Shown: positions 36,987 to 46,049 of the stretch, in pieces
How positions within the stretch are numbered: the stretch's first letter is position 1
Layout of the letters: each line of letters opens with the position of its first letter
Notes under the pieces: model-generated
Told to the model about the DNA's origin: nothing
Seen by the model: only the letters and a program-made list of their open reading frames with translations
Databases searched by the model: none
Translations under genes and position numbers: made by a program
Assembly: GCF_000787375.1 (NCBI RefSeq)
Contig: NZ_JRJU01000003.1
Span: forward strand, 124,001 to 188,000
Direction: 5' to 3'
Source: Halalkalibacter okhensis
Lineage (GTDB): Bacteria; Bacillota; Bacilli; Bacillales; Bacillaceae_D
DNA: 64,000 bases

Positions 36987-37274
36987 TTATTCATTTTTTA
37001 AATAAGTCAGAATTTCTTGATCCAACTCTTCCATTCCAACACCTGTAATATAGGATGTAGCTATTAAACTAGGGATTTTATACGATGTTGGAAGGATCGT
37101 TGTTGAAATAATTAAAGTCGCTCCGTCTTGTAGAGTTGAAACTTCAGAAATCATACATTGAACAATTTGGGCTCTTACGTTATTCTCTTTTAATAGGTTC
37201 TCTACGCGTTCACACACGATAGTTGAAGTCGCTATACCTGCTCCACACGCAACAAGGACAGTAGGTATGTTCAT
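36987..37274 (-). CDS. Second PTS galactitol-family EIIB, next to the regulator
   Basis: 95-aa IIB with VLVACGAGIATSTIV (active Cys10), similar to the IIB at 33069 over the P-loop but divergent elsewhere. It lies 24 bp after the PRD regulator gene and upstream of the dehydrogenases, and has no adjacent IIC. It may serve the same transporter with another specificity, or act as phosphate donor/acceptor for the regulator. AAAGGAGAG precedes the ATG. Confidence 0.88.
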   Translation of the reverse strand: MNIPTVLVACGAGIATSTIVCERVENLLKENNVRAQIVQCMISEVSTLQDGATLIISTTILPTSYKIPSLIATSYITGVGMEELDQEILTYLKNE

Positions 37275-37297
37275 TTATTTTCTCTCCTTTTATAAAA

Positions 37298-39349
37298 TTA
37301 ATTAACAGACGCAGCAATCAGGTTATAAAGCTCCCTAGCGTTAGGAGCTTCCGTCATTTCAGCTAACACCTTATTCATCTCAGCTATTTTCATAAGCTGT
37401 AATAAGGCATGTAAGTGCTGATTTTTATCGACCGCAGCGATCACAACGACAAAATGAATCTTTTGATCTTGAAACGCCAGCCCCTCTTTAATTCTCAGTA
37501 AGCTCATTCCTACTTTTTCAACACCATCATCAGGGCGCGCATGTGGAATGGCAATATTTAATCTTAGAACGATGTTGGGTGTCATTTCTGAGTATTGAAT
37601 TTTCATCGCTTTAACGTAGTTCTCCGTAATGTTTCCTCTTTCTAGTAAAGGTTTGGAAGCTATAGATACTGCCTCCTCCCAGCTTTCCACAGAGTCTTTT
37701 AATAGGATCGTCTCAGGGATGATGAAGTCCGTTAAGTTATTCTCTTTCTTCTGCTTTTCCTCGCTTTTAAATTGGAAAGAGAAATAGTCTTGCAATGCTT
37801 TTTCTAAGGCTACCTTCTCTTCAATTTTTGCATGCTTCTCTATGACATTTAACAACTGATCAATTTTCACAACAGATGAATTTAAACCAAATATGGCTTG
37901 CATGACCCGTTGGCGCAATTGAGTTTTTTCAAAATCACTAATAAATTGATCAACGATAAACAAATGTTTATCCGTTTGTACAGGCACTGGTGAGAAAACG
38001 ATATCAAAATCTAAATCGGTTCTTCGGTCAAACTCGCGGATAGAAAACGCTTGATAAAAGTAAAACTCAGGAAACAAATCCCGCAATGTATTTTCCATTA
38101 ATCTTGAAATTGAAACCCCATTGGGACAAACAACAACCGCTTTTTTCTTAAACGATATCGTCTCCCCGCTATTGATAAGATGTCCGCCAATGAAAATGGT
38201 AATAAACATAATTTCACTTTCTGGAACTGGACTTCCTATATACTCCTCAAACGGCTTTATCGAATCCTTCACAATAAAATGAATCGCCTCAAACTCTTCA
38301 CTTACCTTTTCAAGAATCGAATAGTTCGTTGTTAACGAATATTTGATTCGATAATATGCTGGCTTCATGTGTAAGACTAACCTTTCTAAAAGTGCTTCTT
38401 TTTCTTTAAAAAGGATGCATGCCTTTTTCTCAAAAAGCTCTAAACTAGCTTTCAAAGAGTTTTTTAGTTGAGGTAGTTCTGATTTGGTTAGAAATTGCGA
38501 TGTTAGCACATTCGAAGTTAATAACTGTAACGTTATAAACAAACGCTCTTCTTTAGGGATACTTTCTAAGTCTTGAACCAATATTTCTGCTGCTTCAAAC
38601 TCTTTTGTATCTGACAATTCATCATAATCAATGTGGTACGAGCCTTTCAGTAAGTTCCCTTTTTTTATTCTTTTTAACAGTGCCGCTATAATATAGGGAA
38701 GAATTCTAATTCTTTCATCAATAAACGTCAGGTTTAATCGTCTTTCTACTTCTTCCATTTGCATTTTTAACCTATCAATTTCATCAACTGATATTTGTGC
38801 AAACTTCTGAATATAGTTTTCACCTTTATAAATATCGAAAATTTTTCTGAGAACATCGATTAACAGCCTTCTTTTATCCCATTCACTACCTGCTACTTCA
38901 TAACCGTGCATTCTAGAATAGACAATTTCTAACTTGTACTCGCTTACAATACTTTGAGAAAGCTTCATATCTCTAAGAATTGTATTTTTGCTGACTTGTA
39001 ACGCACTAGAAAAATGAACTAAAGATAATTCCTCTTCGCTACTTAAAAGCATCAACAGAATAAATTCTGCCCGTTCTTTTTCTGAGGGAATATATTTAGT
39101 CATGGAAGAATCTGAATTTGTCTTTTCAGCAAATAAATCGATTAACACCGAACTTACTATGAACTTCCCACCATTTGTCCTTGAAATAACTGGGTAGTTT
39201 TTTTCTTTTAACCAATCGTTTATTTTTGTGAAGCTATAACTAATTTGTCTACGGGATAATTGAAACTTATTCTCCAACTGTTTATTGGATATATCCGGAT
39301 TACCCACAACCTCTTTTAGTATTAAGTTGCTTCTCTCATCTAGATACAT
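37298..39349 (-). CDS. PRD-containing PTS-controlled transcriptional activator (MtlR/LicR-like)
   Basis: 683 aa. An N-terminal DeoR/Mga-type HTH pair (NKQLENKFQLSRRQISYSF near 20-40; a second near 110-135) is followed by two PRD domains (about 190-400), a IIB-like domain (AVVVCPNGVSISRLM near 405, with Cys) and a C-terminal IIA-like domain with RLNIAIPHARPDD. Such regulators are switched by HPr- and IIB-dependent phosphorylation and activate PTS operons. It is first in the cluster and presumably controls it. AAGGGGGAA precedes the ATG. Confidence 0.9.
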   Translation of the reverse strand: MYLDERSNLILKEVVGNPDISNKQLENKFQLSRRQISYSFTKINDWLKEKNYPVISRTNGGKFIVSSVLIDLFAEKTNSDSSMTKYIPSEKERAEFILLMLLSSEEELSLVHFSSALQVSKNTILRDMKLSQSIVSEYKLEIVYSRMHGYEVAGSEWDKRRLLIDVLRKIFDIYKGENYIQKFAQISVDEIDRLKMQMEEVERRLNLTFIDERIRILPYIIAALLKRIKKGNLLKGSYHIDYDELSDTKEFEAAEILVQDLESIPKEERLFITLQLLTSNVLTSQFLTKSELPQLKNSLKASLELFEKKACILFKEKEALLERLVLHMKPAYYRIKYSLTTNYSILEKVSEEFEAIHFIVKDSIKPFEEYIGSPVPESEIMFITIFIGGHLINSGETISFKKKAVVVCPNGVSISRLMENTLRDLFPEFYFYQAFSIREFDRRTDLDFDIVFSPVPVQTDKHLFIVDQFISDFEKTQLRQRVMQAIFGLNSSVVKIDQLLNVIEKHAKIEEKVALEKALQDYFSFQFKSEEKQKKENNLTDFIIPETILLKDSVESWEEAVSIASKPLLERGNITENYVKAMKIQYSEMTPNIVLRLNIAIPHARPDDGVEKVGMSLLRIKEGLAFQDQKIHFVVVIAAVDKNQHLHALLQLMKIAEMNKVLAEMTEAPNARELYNLIAASVN

Positions 39350-39399
39350 AAGCTATTCCCCCTTACTTGTATTTATAATAACAGCAAATAGATCGAGTT

Positions 39400-39414
39400 T
39401 GATTACGCTTTCAT
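39400..39414 (-). promoter_or_regulatory. CcpA-binding cre site upstream of the PRD regulator
   Basis: Minus-strand ATGAAAGCGTAATCA fits WTGNAARCGNWWWCA at every position. It lies about 50-65 bp before the regulator start, next to TATTAT, a possible -10. It would place the whole polyol locus under carbon catabolite repression together with the site at 34039. Confidence 0.75.
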
Positions 39415-39576
39415 ACACATTTGTTGACTGTCTATTGTTCAACATGATGTTTGTCTTCGTACGAATAAATCCCATACCTTATCCTAAATTAATCCCATAC
39501 GGTTAACTACCAAGAAAAAATATGCATTTGTTCTCTTAATTGTTGCCATTTTTTGATAAGTCAAATTAAATAAAAA

Positions 39577-39614
39577 AACCCCTTGTATGCCAAGAGGGCA
39601 CTGACAAGGGGGTT
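39577..39614 (-). terminator. Intrinsic terminator of truA
   Basis: Arms AACCCCTTGT (39577-39586) and ACAAGGGGGTT (39604-39614); on the minus strand the stem runs into TTTTTTTATTT, just after the truA stop. Confidence 0.85.
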
Positions 39615-39619
39615 CGTAT

Positions 39620-40354
39620 TTAAAATTCAATTTTCTCCAAATATAGCCCATTTGCATCAGCAAATCCTGCTAAACTTCGATCGTTTGACTGTAAGATCGT
39701 TTGTATTTCTTCAGGCTGTAATTCTCCTAAGCCAACATGAATTAAGCTTCCAACCATTTTTCTTACCATATTATAAAGGAAACCGTTCCCGCGAATTCGT
39801 ATATTAATAAAGCCAACCTCTTCATCAATCGTAATAGCAAAAATATGACGTACGCTCGATTTTTTCTTCGATTTAGCGTTTGAAAAAGCTGTAAAATCAT
39901 GTTCACCGACAAAAAAACGAGCGGCTTCTCTTACTTTTTTTACATCTAGCTTCTTCTCTACATGCAGACTATGTTTACGCATAAAAGGATTCGGATAGCT
40001 TTCATTCCAAATTTTATAAACATACGTTTTTTCTTTAGCATTGTATCTCGCATGAAAACGATCGTGAACCGAAGACACTTCTGTCACACTAATGTCCTGT
40101 GGTAAATATTTGTTTAAATAATTTTGGATGTCAAGTTCTGCCATCCTTTCACTCAGCTTAACATTGGCGACTTGAGCAAGAGCATGTACCCCAGCATCCG
40201 TTCGACTAGAACCAATAATCTCAATCGGTCTCCCTACCATTTCAGATAGTACATATTCAATCTTCCCCTGTATCGTATTTTCCGTATTTCCTAAACGCTG
40301 CCATCCTTTATATCGTCCACCATCATATTGAATTATTAATTTGTAGTTATTCAT
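39620..40354 (-). CDS. truA: tRNA pseudouridine synthase A
   Basis: 244-aa TruA, which makes pseudouridine at positions 38-40 of tRNA anticodon arms. IQYDGGRYKGWQR opens the protein, and the catalytic Asp is in SSRTDAGVHALAQ (near residue 53). GNGFLYNMVRKMVGSLI is conserved at the C-terminal side. AAAGGG precedes the ATG. Bacilli usually have truA in the ribosomal protein cluster; here it stands alone after a PlsY-like gene, so it may be an extra copy. Confidence 0.92.
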   Translation of the reverse strand: MNNYKLIIQYDGGRYKGWQRLGNTENTIQGKIEYVLSEMVGRPIEIIGSSRTDAGVHALAQVANVKLSERMAELDIQNYLNKYLPQDISVTEVSSVHDRFHARYNAKEKTYVYKIWNESYPNPFMRKHSLHVEKKLDVKKVREAARFFVGEHDFTAFSNAKSKKKSSVRHIFAITIDEEVGFINIRIRGNGFLYNMVRKMVGSLIHVGLGELQPEEIQTILQSNDRSLAGFADANGLYLEKIEF

Positions 40355-40393
40355 TCATTTCCCTTTCATGATTCGTACAGTAGTATTTTTTAA

Positions 40394-40424
40394 AGGCACA
40401 GGAAAAGAATATTTTCCTGTGCCT
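40394..40424. other. Inverted repeat between the PlsY-like gene and truA
   Basis: Perfect 13-bp arms AGGCACAGGAAAA (40394-40406) and TTTTCCTGTGCCT (40412-40424) with a 5-nt loop. A clear T tract is lacking on either strand, so it could be a weak terminator or RNA-stabilising hairpin. Confidence 0.5.
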
Positions 40425-40458
40425 CGTCCTATTGTCTCCCTTTTTCTCCCATCTGTAT

Positions 40459-41022
40459 TCACGCTTTACTTCCACGAGCCCACCTAATGTTTTCATTATG
40501 CTTTAACAGCATTAATAATACGATTAGAAACGCTGAAAAAACCGCCATTTTTTCCTCATAGCCTATATATTGATAAGGTACAATTAAGATTGCAGCGATC
40601 CCTGACCATAAAATATATTTCTTAAAAGCTAAGCCTAGTAACCAAAGCAAGCCAATAAATAGCAAAGCCATTGGCTCTGTCGCTAAAAAGATCCCCAAGC
40701 TTGTAGCAATACCTTTACCTCCGGTGAAATTTAAAAAAACAGATTTCAAGTTTCCTATAATTACGCATAAGGCTACGAGCATCGTTTGACCACCATTAAA
40801 ATACTGTGCAGCAAACGCAACCATCAAGAAGGCTTTTCCAACATCACCGATTAAAACAATGAATGCCACCTTTTTACCTAAGTTCAAATACACATTGCTT
40901 GCTCCTATATTTTTTGTTCCGACTTCTTGAATATCTATACCATTGCATTTTGCTACTAATTTCCCAGTAGGAATCGATCCAATAACGTAAGCGATCACAC
41001 AAACTATTAGTAGTACTATCAT
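40459..41022 (-). CDS. Divergent PlsY-family acyltransferase-like membrane protein
   Basis: 187 aa with about five membrane helices, homologous to PlsY, the acyl-phosphate:glycerol-3-phosphate acyltransferase. GSIPTG and FTGGKGIATSLG are kept. Two core motifs are changed: the usual GSGNxGATN reads GTKNIGASN, and the conserved His before the third motif is replaced (GNLKSVFLNF instead of GHxxPVF). This suggests a paralogue with altered or lost activity. GAGGTAAC precedes the ATG. Confidence 0.75.
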   Translation of the reverse strand: MIVLLIVCVIAYVIGSIPTGKLVAKCNGIDIQEVGTKNIGASNVYLNLGKKVAFIVLIGDVGKAFLMVAFAAQYFNGGQTMLVALCVIIGNLKSVFLNFTGGKGIATSLGIFLATEPMALLFIGLLWLLGLAFKKYILWSGIAAILIVPYQYIGYEEKMAVFSAFLIVLLMLLKHNENIRWARGSKA

Positions 41023-41207
41023 TTGTTACCTCTTCCCTGATAGGTAAAGCTGTCCACTCTAGAACAACCTCTCTTAGTTTTACTATTTTAGTATAAACGA
41101 ATACATAAACTTTAGAAAGGGTGATAACCTGTAAGCAACACCTTTATCCACTAAGTTATGAAAATATTGTAAACATACATCAAATACCTATCATTCCATA
41201 AAAAAAA

Positions 41208-41230
41208 ACCTTACCAACGTTTGATAAGGT
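41208..41230 (-). terminator. Intrinsic terminator of galU
   Basis: Arms ACCTTACCAA (41208-41217) and TTGATAAGGT (41221-41230); on the minus strand the hairpin is followed by TTTTTTTTT. It lies 16 bp after the galU stop. Confidence 0.85.
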
Positions 41231-41245
41231 CTTTCTTATTACTAA

Positions 41246-42127
41246 TTATACATTTAATATTTTTCTCTTTAAGACCATTTCTAAATAACGACGAAACTCT
41301 TCTTTTAGTTCATCATTGTTTAACGCAAATTCAACTGTCGTTTTTATAAATCCTAATTTTTCCCCCACGTCATATCGAGTCCCTTCAAAGTCATAAGCAA
41401 ATACCGATTGTATTTGATTTAATTTTTTTATTGCATCCGTCAGTTGAATTTCATTGCCTGCTCCTTTTTCATGTCTACTTAAAAACTCGAAGATTTTAGG
41501 GGTTAGTACATACCTTCCCATAATTGCTAAGTTCGATGGAGGATTTTGTTTAGGCTTTTCAACTAAATCGATAATCTCATGCATTTGTCCATTATTGTTT
41601 ATTGGATCAATAATCCCATATCGGCTCGTTTCTTCATATGGAACTTTTTGAACCCCTATCACAGACGATCCTACTTGTTCAAATTGTTCAATTAATTGCT
41701 GTAAACATGGTTTTTTTGCTTGAACGATATCATCACCAAGCAAGACGGCAAAAGGCTCATTTCCTATAAAGTTGCGAGCACACCATACTGCATGCCCAAG
41801 ACCCATCGGTTGTTTTTGACGTATATAATGTATGTCAACAATATTTGTACTATATTGAACCTTTTCTAATAGTTCAAATTTTTGTTTTTGAATCAATGTG
41901 TTCTCAAGAGAAACGTTATGATCAAAGTGGTCTTCAATCGCTCTTTTCCCTTGACCAGTAACAATAATAATATCCTCGATCCCCGATTCGATCGCTTCTT
42001 CCACAATATATTGAATCGTTGGTTTATCAATGATAGGCAGCATCTCTTTAGGCATAGCCTTTGTAGCTGGTAGAAACCTTGTACCTAAACCTGCAGCAGG
42101 AATAATTGCTTTTCTCACTTTTTTCAT
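41246..42127 (-). CDS. galU: UTP--glucose-1-phosphate uridylyltransferase
   Basis: A 293-aa GalU/GtaB nucleotidyltransferase that makes UDP-glucose from UTP and glucose-1-P, used for glycolipids, teichoic acid decoration and polysaccharide. [20 protein letters not shown] is the family opening, followed by [25 protein letters not shown] is also conserved. GAGGAGG lies 6 bp before the ATG at 42127. It is divergent from a membrane glycosyltransferase that may use UDP-sugars, and the two share an unusual regulatory region. Confidence 0.92.
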   Translation of the reverse strand: MKKVRKAIIPAAGLGTRFLPATKAMPKEMLPIIDKPTIQYIVEEAIESGIEDIIIVTGQGKRAIEDHFDHNVSLENTLIQKQKFELLEKVQYSTNIVDIHYIRQKQPMGLGHAVWCARNFIGNEPFAVLLGDDIVQAKKPCLQQLIEQFEQVGSSVIGVQKVPYEETSRYGIIDPINNNGQMHEIIDLVEKPKQNPPSNLAIMGRYVLTPKIFEFLSRHEKGAGNEIQLTDAIKKLNQIQSVFAYDFEGTRYDVGEKLGFIKTTVEFALNNDELKEEFRRYLEMVLKRKILNV

Positions 42128-42538
42128 CATAATCCTCCTCAAATTTATTGAACTATACAATGATTGCTAATCATTTGTTCTTAATTAAGAACTTATTTAA
42201 ATTCATTATATAGAACAAACCATTACATATCAACTTCTTTTTTTATCATTTGACCTTAATATAAATACCCCATCTTCAACCTCCACGATTCACTTATATC
42301 ATTAAGAATCACATTATATTCATTGACATTTATACAAACAAAGCATTTTATTACCTAAACACATATTTTTTCTTTATAAAGAACATTTACAAAAAAAACT
42401 ATTTACAAATTTCCACTTACTTATTATTATCAATTTATACCGTTCCTTATATAGAACAGATAATGATGTTTTATTCGTTCATTTCTTCAAAATACAAAAG
42501 GGCAGGAAAAAGTTCATTTTGACCAGGAGGGAAAATCG
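42128..42538. promoter_or_regulatory. AT-rich divergent regulatory region with repeated GTTC/GAAC palindromes
   Basis: 411 bp without a gene between galU and the glycosyltransferase. It holds four 16-bp elements of the form NTTCNTWWWWWAGAAC: 42177-42192 (GTTCTTAATTAAGAAC), 42201-42216, 42369-42384 and 42442-42457 (GTTCCTTATATAGAAC). A separate dyad ATGATTGCTAATCAT lies at 42160-42174. Half-sites GTTCTTT/GTTCTTA resemble the SinR consensus GTTCTYT. Spacing puts one element about 50 bp from galU, the last about 80 bp from the glycosyltransferase. Confidence 0.6.
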
Positions 42539-44104
42539 TTGGAAAAGTTACTTGAAGCTGAAAGTCCGCAAAAGCAAACGCATGAGCATCACAATCGATT
42601 ACTTACGACTAACATCTTTGATATTCCAGGGGTAAAGAATTCTTATATGCATCCGCGAATTGTTGCTTTTATCCCAGCACATAATGAGGAGAAGTCTATA
42701 TTTGATTGTCTTGCAGGAATAGGAGATCAGGTACTTCCAAAAGGGGTAGAGCTTGATGTCATTGTCATCGCTGATAATTGTAGTGACCGTACCGAGGAAG
42801 TAGCCATTGAAGCTGGTAAAGAATTTAATTTAAACTTGGTTGTCCTAAAAACAAAAAACAATAAGCAGCGAAAAGTAGGAGCATTGAATCAAGCTTGGAA
42901 AAACATCTATGGAGATAACCTTGACATTTATTTTCGGGAATTAACACCCTTTCAAGAACTCTATAAGCAATCCATTAAGGCTATCCTTGGAATGGATGCA
43001 GACTCAAGACTCGCACCGAACGCCTTAACTCAATTATGGGATGGGCTCATGAGTTCAAGGAACATTGGCGGAGTTATGGCCAAATATACAATGAGAATGC
43101 CCAAAAAGAAAAGCTTAATCTCCAAAAATGATATCAATTATGAAGAGAAGCTTGCTAGCGGAGACTACGGTGGACCACTAGCAAGGTGGTGGACTCACCA
43201 ACAGAAGCAAGATATGGCAAGTTGGCTGTTAGACCTTCAATATAACGGAGGAAGCACTTATGTTCTAGGAGGTCAAGCGACATTATTTCGTCCCGAAGCC
43301 CTTCAAGATATTGTAGATGATAATAAGCTAGATGGCCCTTGGCAAGATGAGAGTGACGTAGAAGACATGCTCCTCACTTGGCAGCTGCAAAAGTCAAAAT
43401 GGAAAACGCTAATTAGTCCGAAAGCCAGATGTTTTGTAGATTCCATGAAATCGTACCACACCTTTCGACAACAACGTAATAAATGGCAGTCAGGAACGGT
43501 TAATCTCCTAACAAGTAGTGACATCGGTGTGAAGACTAGACATAAAGGGAAGCTTTGGCGCTCCCAAGCAAAATCTTTTATGGATTTAACAGTTCGACTC
43601 TTATTTGTTATGTTACTAACGGTTTCCCTAGCGACAGATCAATTTTTCTGGTCTTGGATTTGGATTATCCCTATCGGCTTAGCATCCATACTAAACACCA
43701 TTCTCGCGCTTAAAACACCTATGCACAGACCAATAGATGTTGTATTTGCCGCCTTGTTGATTAGTCCGGAAATCTATTTATGGGCTAATTTAATTACTTT
43801 CCTTCAAGTTTGGATCGATCGGCTGTCTTCTAGTAAAAAAGACGGATGGGCCAATCAATACAATGCTGAAAATGGCAAAACCAGCAGTAAACTGATCCAT
43901 GGCATCATTACGATGATGCTATTCATCACTCTTATCGTATTCTTGTGCATACATTATCGAGAATTTTTAACAAGCGAGCCTGTTCAATTAGCTCTTCACC
44001 CTTACTTGATGACTGGTTGGATTACCTTAACATACTTAACCATTTTTGCTTCTATTCTAATGGTTTACCAAATTTGGACATTACGCGCAAAACACACCGC
44101 TTAA
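42539..44104 (+). CDS. Membrane family-2 glycosyltransferase (exopolysaccharide synthase-like)
   Basis: About 521 aa. The cytosolic GT2 domain (about 40-330) has FIPAHNEEKSI, VIADNCSDRT, the metal-binding GMDADS, acceptor region DESDVEDMLL, and RQQRNKWQ in place of the classical QxxRW. Four hydrophobic segments follow from about 350. It resembles processive synthases of the hyaluronan/poly-N-acetylglucosamine type but lacks an N-terminal helix. The likely start is TTG at 42539, with GGAGGG 9 bp upstream. No accessory export genes are adjacent. The product is unknown; divergent galU suggests a UDP-sugar donor. Confidence 0.82.
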   Translation: MEKLLEAESPQKQTHEHHNRLLTTNIFDIPGVKNSYMHPRIVAFIPAHNEEKSIFDCLAGIGDQVLPKGVELDVIVIADNCSDRTEEVAIEAGKEFNLNLVVLKTKNNKQRKVGALNQAWKNIYGDNLDIYFRELTPFQELYKQSIKAILGMDADSRLAPNALTQLWDGLMSSRNIGGVMAKYTMRMPKKKSLISKNDINYEEKLASGDYGGPLARWWTHQQKQDMASWLLDLQYNGGSTYVLGGQATLFRPEALQDIVDDNKLDGPWQDESDVEDMLLTWQLQKSKWKTLISPKARCFVDSMKSYHTFRQQRNKWQSGTVNLLTSSDIGVKTRHKGKLWRSQAKSFMDLTVRLLFVMLLTVSLATDQFFWSWIWIIPIGLASILNTILALKTPMHRPIDVVFAALLISPEIYLWANLITFLQVWIDRLSSSKKDGWANQYNAENGKTSSKLIHGIITMMLFITLIVFLCIHYREFLTSEPVQLALHPYLMTGWITLTYLTIFASILMVYQIWTLRAKHTA

Positions 44105-44121
44105 GATTATTTACCTCCTTG

Positions 44122-44149
44122 AGAGTTATCGCAGCTTGGCGATAACTCT
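44122..44149 (+). terminator. Intrinsic terminator of the glycosyltransferase gene
   Basis: Arms AGAGTTATCGC (44122-44132) and GCGATAACTCT (44139-44149), followed by TTTTCTTTTTC. Confidence 0.9.
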
Positions 44150-44253
44150 TTTTCTTTTTCCTGCCCTGATCATTAAAAGAAATATAAGTATGCTTTTTAT
44201 CGATCTTTTTTCATAAACCTCTTTACACGAATCGATACATACGATACAACCGT

Positions 44254-44281
44254 TTGTTCAAACAATGACTTGTGATACAAT
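44254..44281 (+). promoter_or_regulatory. Probable sigma-A promoter of glnS
   Basis: -35 TTGTTC (44254-44259) and -10 TACAAT (44276-44281) with a 16-bp spacer, about 68 bp before the glnS start codon. No T-box-like leader fits in the remaining space. Confidence 0.5.
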
Positions 44282-44348
44282 ATTGTCTATTACAACTGTA
44301 TTATGGAAAAAATATAATACACCATATATAGATGAAAGGGTGAAAAAT

Positions 44349-46010
44349 ATGGAGCATAGTTCTTCTAACTTTATTAGAAATATTATAAAAGAAGACTTAG
44401 AATCAGGTAAGCGAAATCATGTAATTACTCGATTCCCACCAGAACCTAATGGATACTTACATATCGGTCATGCCAAATCGATTGTTATTAACTTTGATTT
44501 AGCAGACGAGTTTAAAGGAAAAACAAACTTACGCTTTGATGATACCAACCCATTGAAGGAAGACTCTGAGTATGTTCATGCAATCAAAGAGGATGTCCAT
44601 TGGCTTGGTTATGAATGGGATGGGCTATTCTTTGCTTCGGATTACTTTCAAGAAATGTACGAAAGAGCAGTCCTACTTATAAAGAAGGGAAAAGCCTATG
44701 TCGACGATTTATCGCCTGATGAAATCCGTGAATACCGTGGTACGTTAACAGAGCCAGGTAAGGATAGCCCTTACCGCGATCGTTCGATTGAGGAAAACTT
44801 AGACTTATTCGAACGTATGCGCAAAGGCGAGTTTGAAAACGGTAAAAAAGTATTGCGAGCAAAAATCGATATGAGTTCTCCTAATATTAACCTACGCGAT
44901 CCTGTTATTTACCGAATTTCTCACGCAGAACATCATAACACAGGAGACCAATGGTGTATTTATCCAATGTACGCATTTGCCCATCCATTAGAGGATGCCA
45001 TTGAAGATGTCACACATTCCATTTGTACAACGGAATTTGAAGATCAACGTCCCCTTTATAACTGGATCGTAGAAGAATGTGAAATGGAGAGCACACCACA
45101 ACAAATTGAATTCGGTCGTTTGAACATTACCAATGCTGTCATGAGTAAACGTAAATTAAAACAATTAGTCGATGGAGGGTTGGTTGATGGGTGGGATGAT
45201 CCACGCATGCCAACGATTTCAGGTTTACGAAGAAGAGGATACACACCAGATGCCATCCGTACGTTCGTACGTGAAACAGGTGTATCTAAAGGGTCTGGTC
45301 ATGTAGACTCTCAAATGTTGGACTACTTTGTACGAGAAGACTTAAAAATGAAAGCACCTCGTACGATGGGGATCCTTCGTCCATTAAAAGTCGTGATTAC
45401 AAACTACCCAGAGGGCCAAGTAGAAATGCTTGATGCCGAAATCAATCCTGAGAATCCAGAAATGGGTACAAGACAAATTCCTTTCTCAAGAGAGATTTAT
45501 ATTGAACAAGAAGATTTCATGGAAAATCCACCAAAGAAGTATTTCCGTCTCTTCCCTGGGAACGAGGTTCGCTTAAAACATGCTTATTTCATTAAGTGTG
45601 AAGATGTCATTAAAGATGAAGACGGCAATGTTGTCGAAATCCATTGTACGTATGACCCTGAGACGAAGAGCGGAACAGGATTCACTGGTCGTAAAGTAAA
45701 AGGAACCCTACACTGGGTGGAAGCAACACAAGCGGTTCCAGCTGAATTCCGATTATATGAACCACTTCTTACCACTGACAACCCAGAAGAGTTAGAAGAG
45801 GAAACAGTTAAAACATTTTTAGATCAAGTAAACCCTAACTCTCTCCAAGCATTAAAGGGTTATGTAGAACCAAATATGAAAGATGTATCTGCACAAGATA
45901 AATTTCAATTCTTTAGACACGGTTACTTTAATGTCGATCCAAAAGACACGACACGAGAAAACCTTGTGTTTAACTTAATTGTTTCATTAAAGAGTTCGTT
46001 TAAACTATAA
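44349..46010 (+). CDS. glnS: Glutaminyl-tRNA synthetase
   Basis: 553-aa class-I synthetase charging tRNA-Gln directly. [17 protein letters not shown] holds the HIGH motif with the GlnRS-type PEPNG; the KMSKS equivalent is [15 protein letters not shown] and the C-terminal anticodon-binding beta-barrels are also present. AAAGGGTG lies before the ATG at 44349, so the upstream extension is not used. Most bacilli lack GlnRS and make Gln-tRNA by GatCAB, so this gene is noteworthy and may have been acquired. Many Firmicute versions carry a YqeY extension; this one does not. Confidence 0.93.
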   Translation: MEHSSSNFIRNIIKEDLESGKRNHVITRFPPEPNGYLHIGHAKSIVINFDLADEFKGKTNLRFDDTNPLKEDSEYVHAIKEDVHWLGYEWDGLFFASDYFQEMYERAVLLIKKGKAYVDDLSPDEIREYRGTLTEPGKDSPYRDRSIEENLDLFERMRKGEFENGKKVLRAKIDMSSPNINLRDPVIYRISHAEHHNTGDQWCIYPMYAFAHPLEDAIEDVTHSICTTEFEDQRPLYNWIVEECEMESTPQQIEFGRLNITNAVMSKRKLKQLVDGGLVDGWDDPRMPTISGLRRRGYTPDAIRTFVRETGVSKGSGHVDSQMLDYFVREDLKMKAPRTMGILRPLKVVITNYPEGQVEMLDAEINPENPEMGTRQIPFSREIYIEQEDFMENPPKKYFRLFPGNEVRLKHAYFIKCEDVIKDEDGNVVEIHCTYDPETKSGTGFTGRKVKGTLHWVEATQAVPAEFRLYEPLLTTDNPEELEEETVKTFLDQVNPNSLQALKGYVEPNMKDVSAQDKFQFFRHGYFNVDPKDTTRENLVFNLIVSLKSSFKL

Positions 46011-46023
46011 GGAAATAATGAAA

Positions 46024-46049
46024 GGACCTGTAATATTTTTTACAGGTCC
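46024..46049. terminator. Hairpin between glnS and the soluble chemoreceptor gene
   Basis: Arms GGACCTGTAA (46024-46033) and TTACAGGTCC (46040-46049) between two convergent genes. T tracts are weak on both sides. Confidence 0.65.

Noticed and set aside
31706-37274. True galactitol utilisation operon
   Set aside because: No tagatose-6-phosphate kinase or tagatose-bisphosphate aldolase; RpiB and transketolase indicate pentose phosphates.
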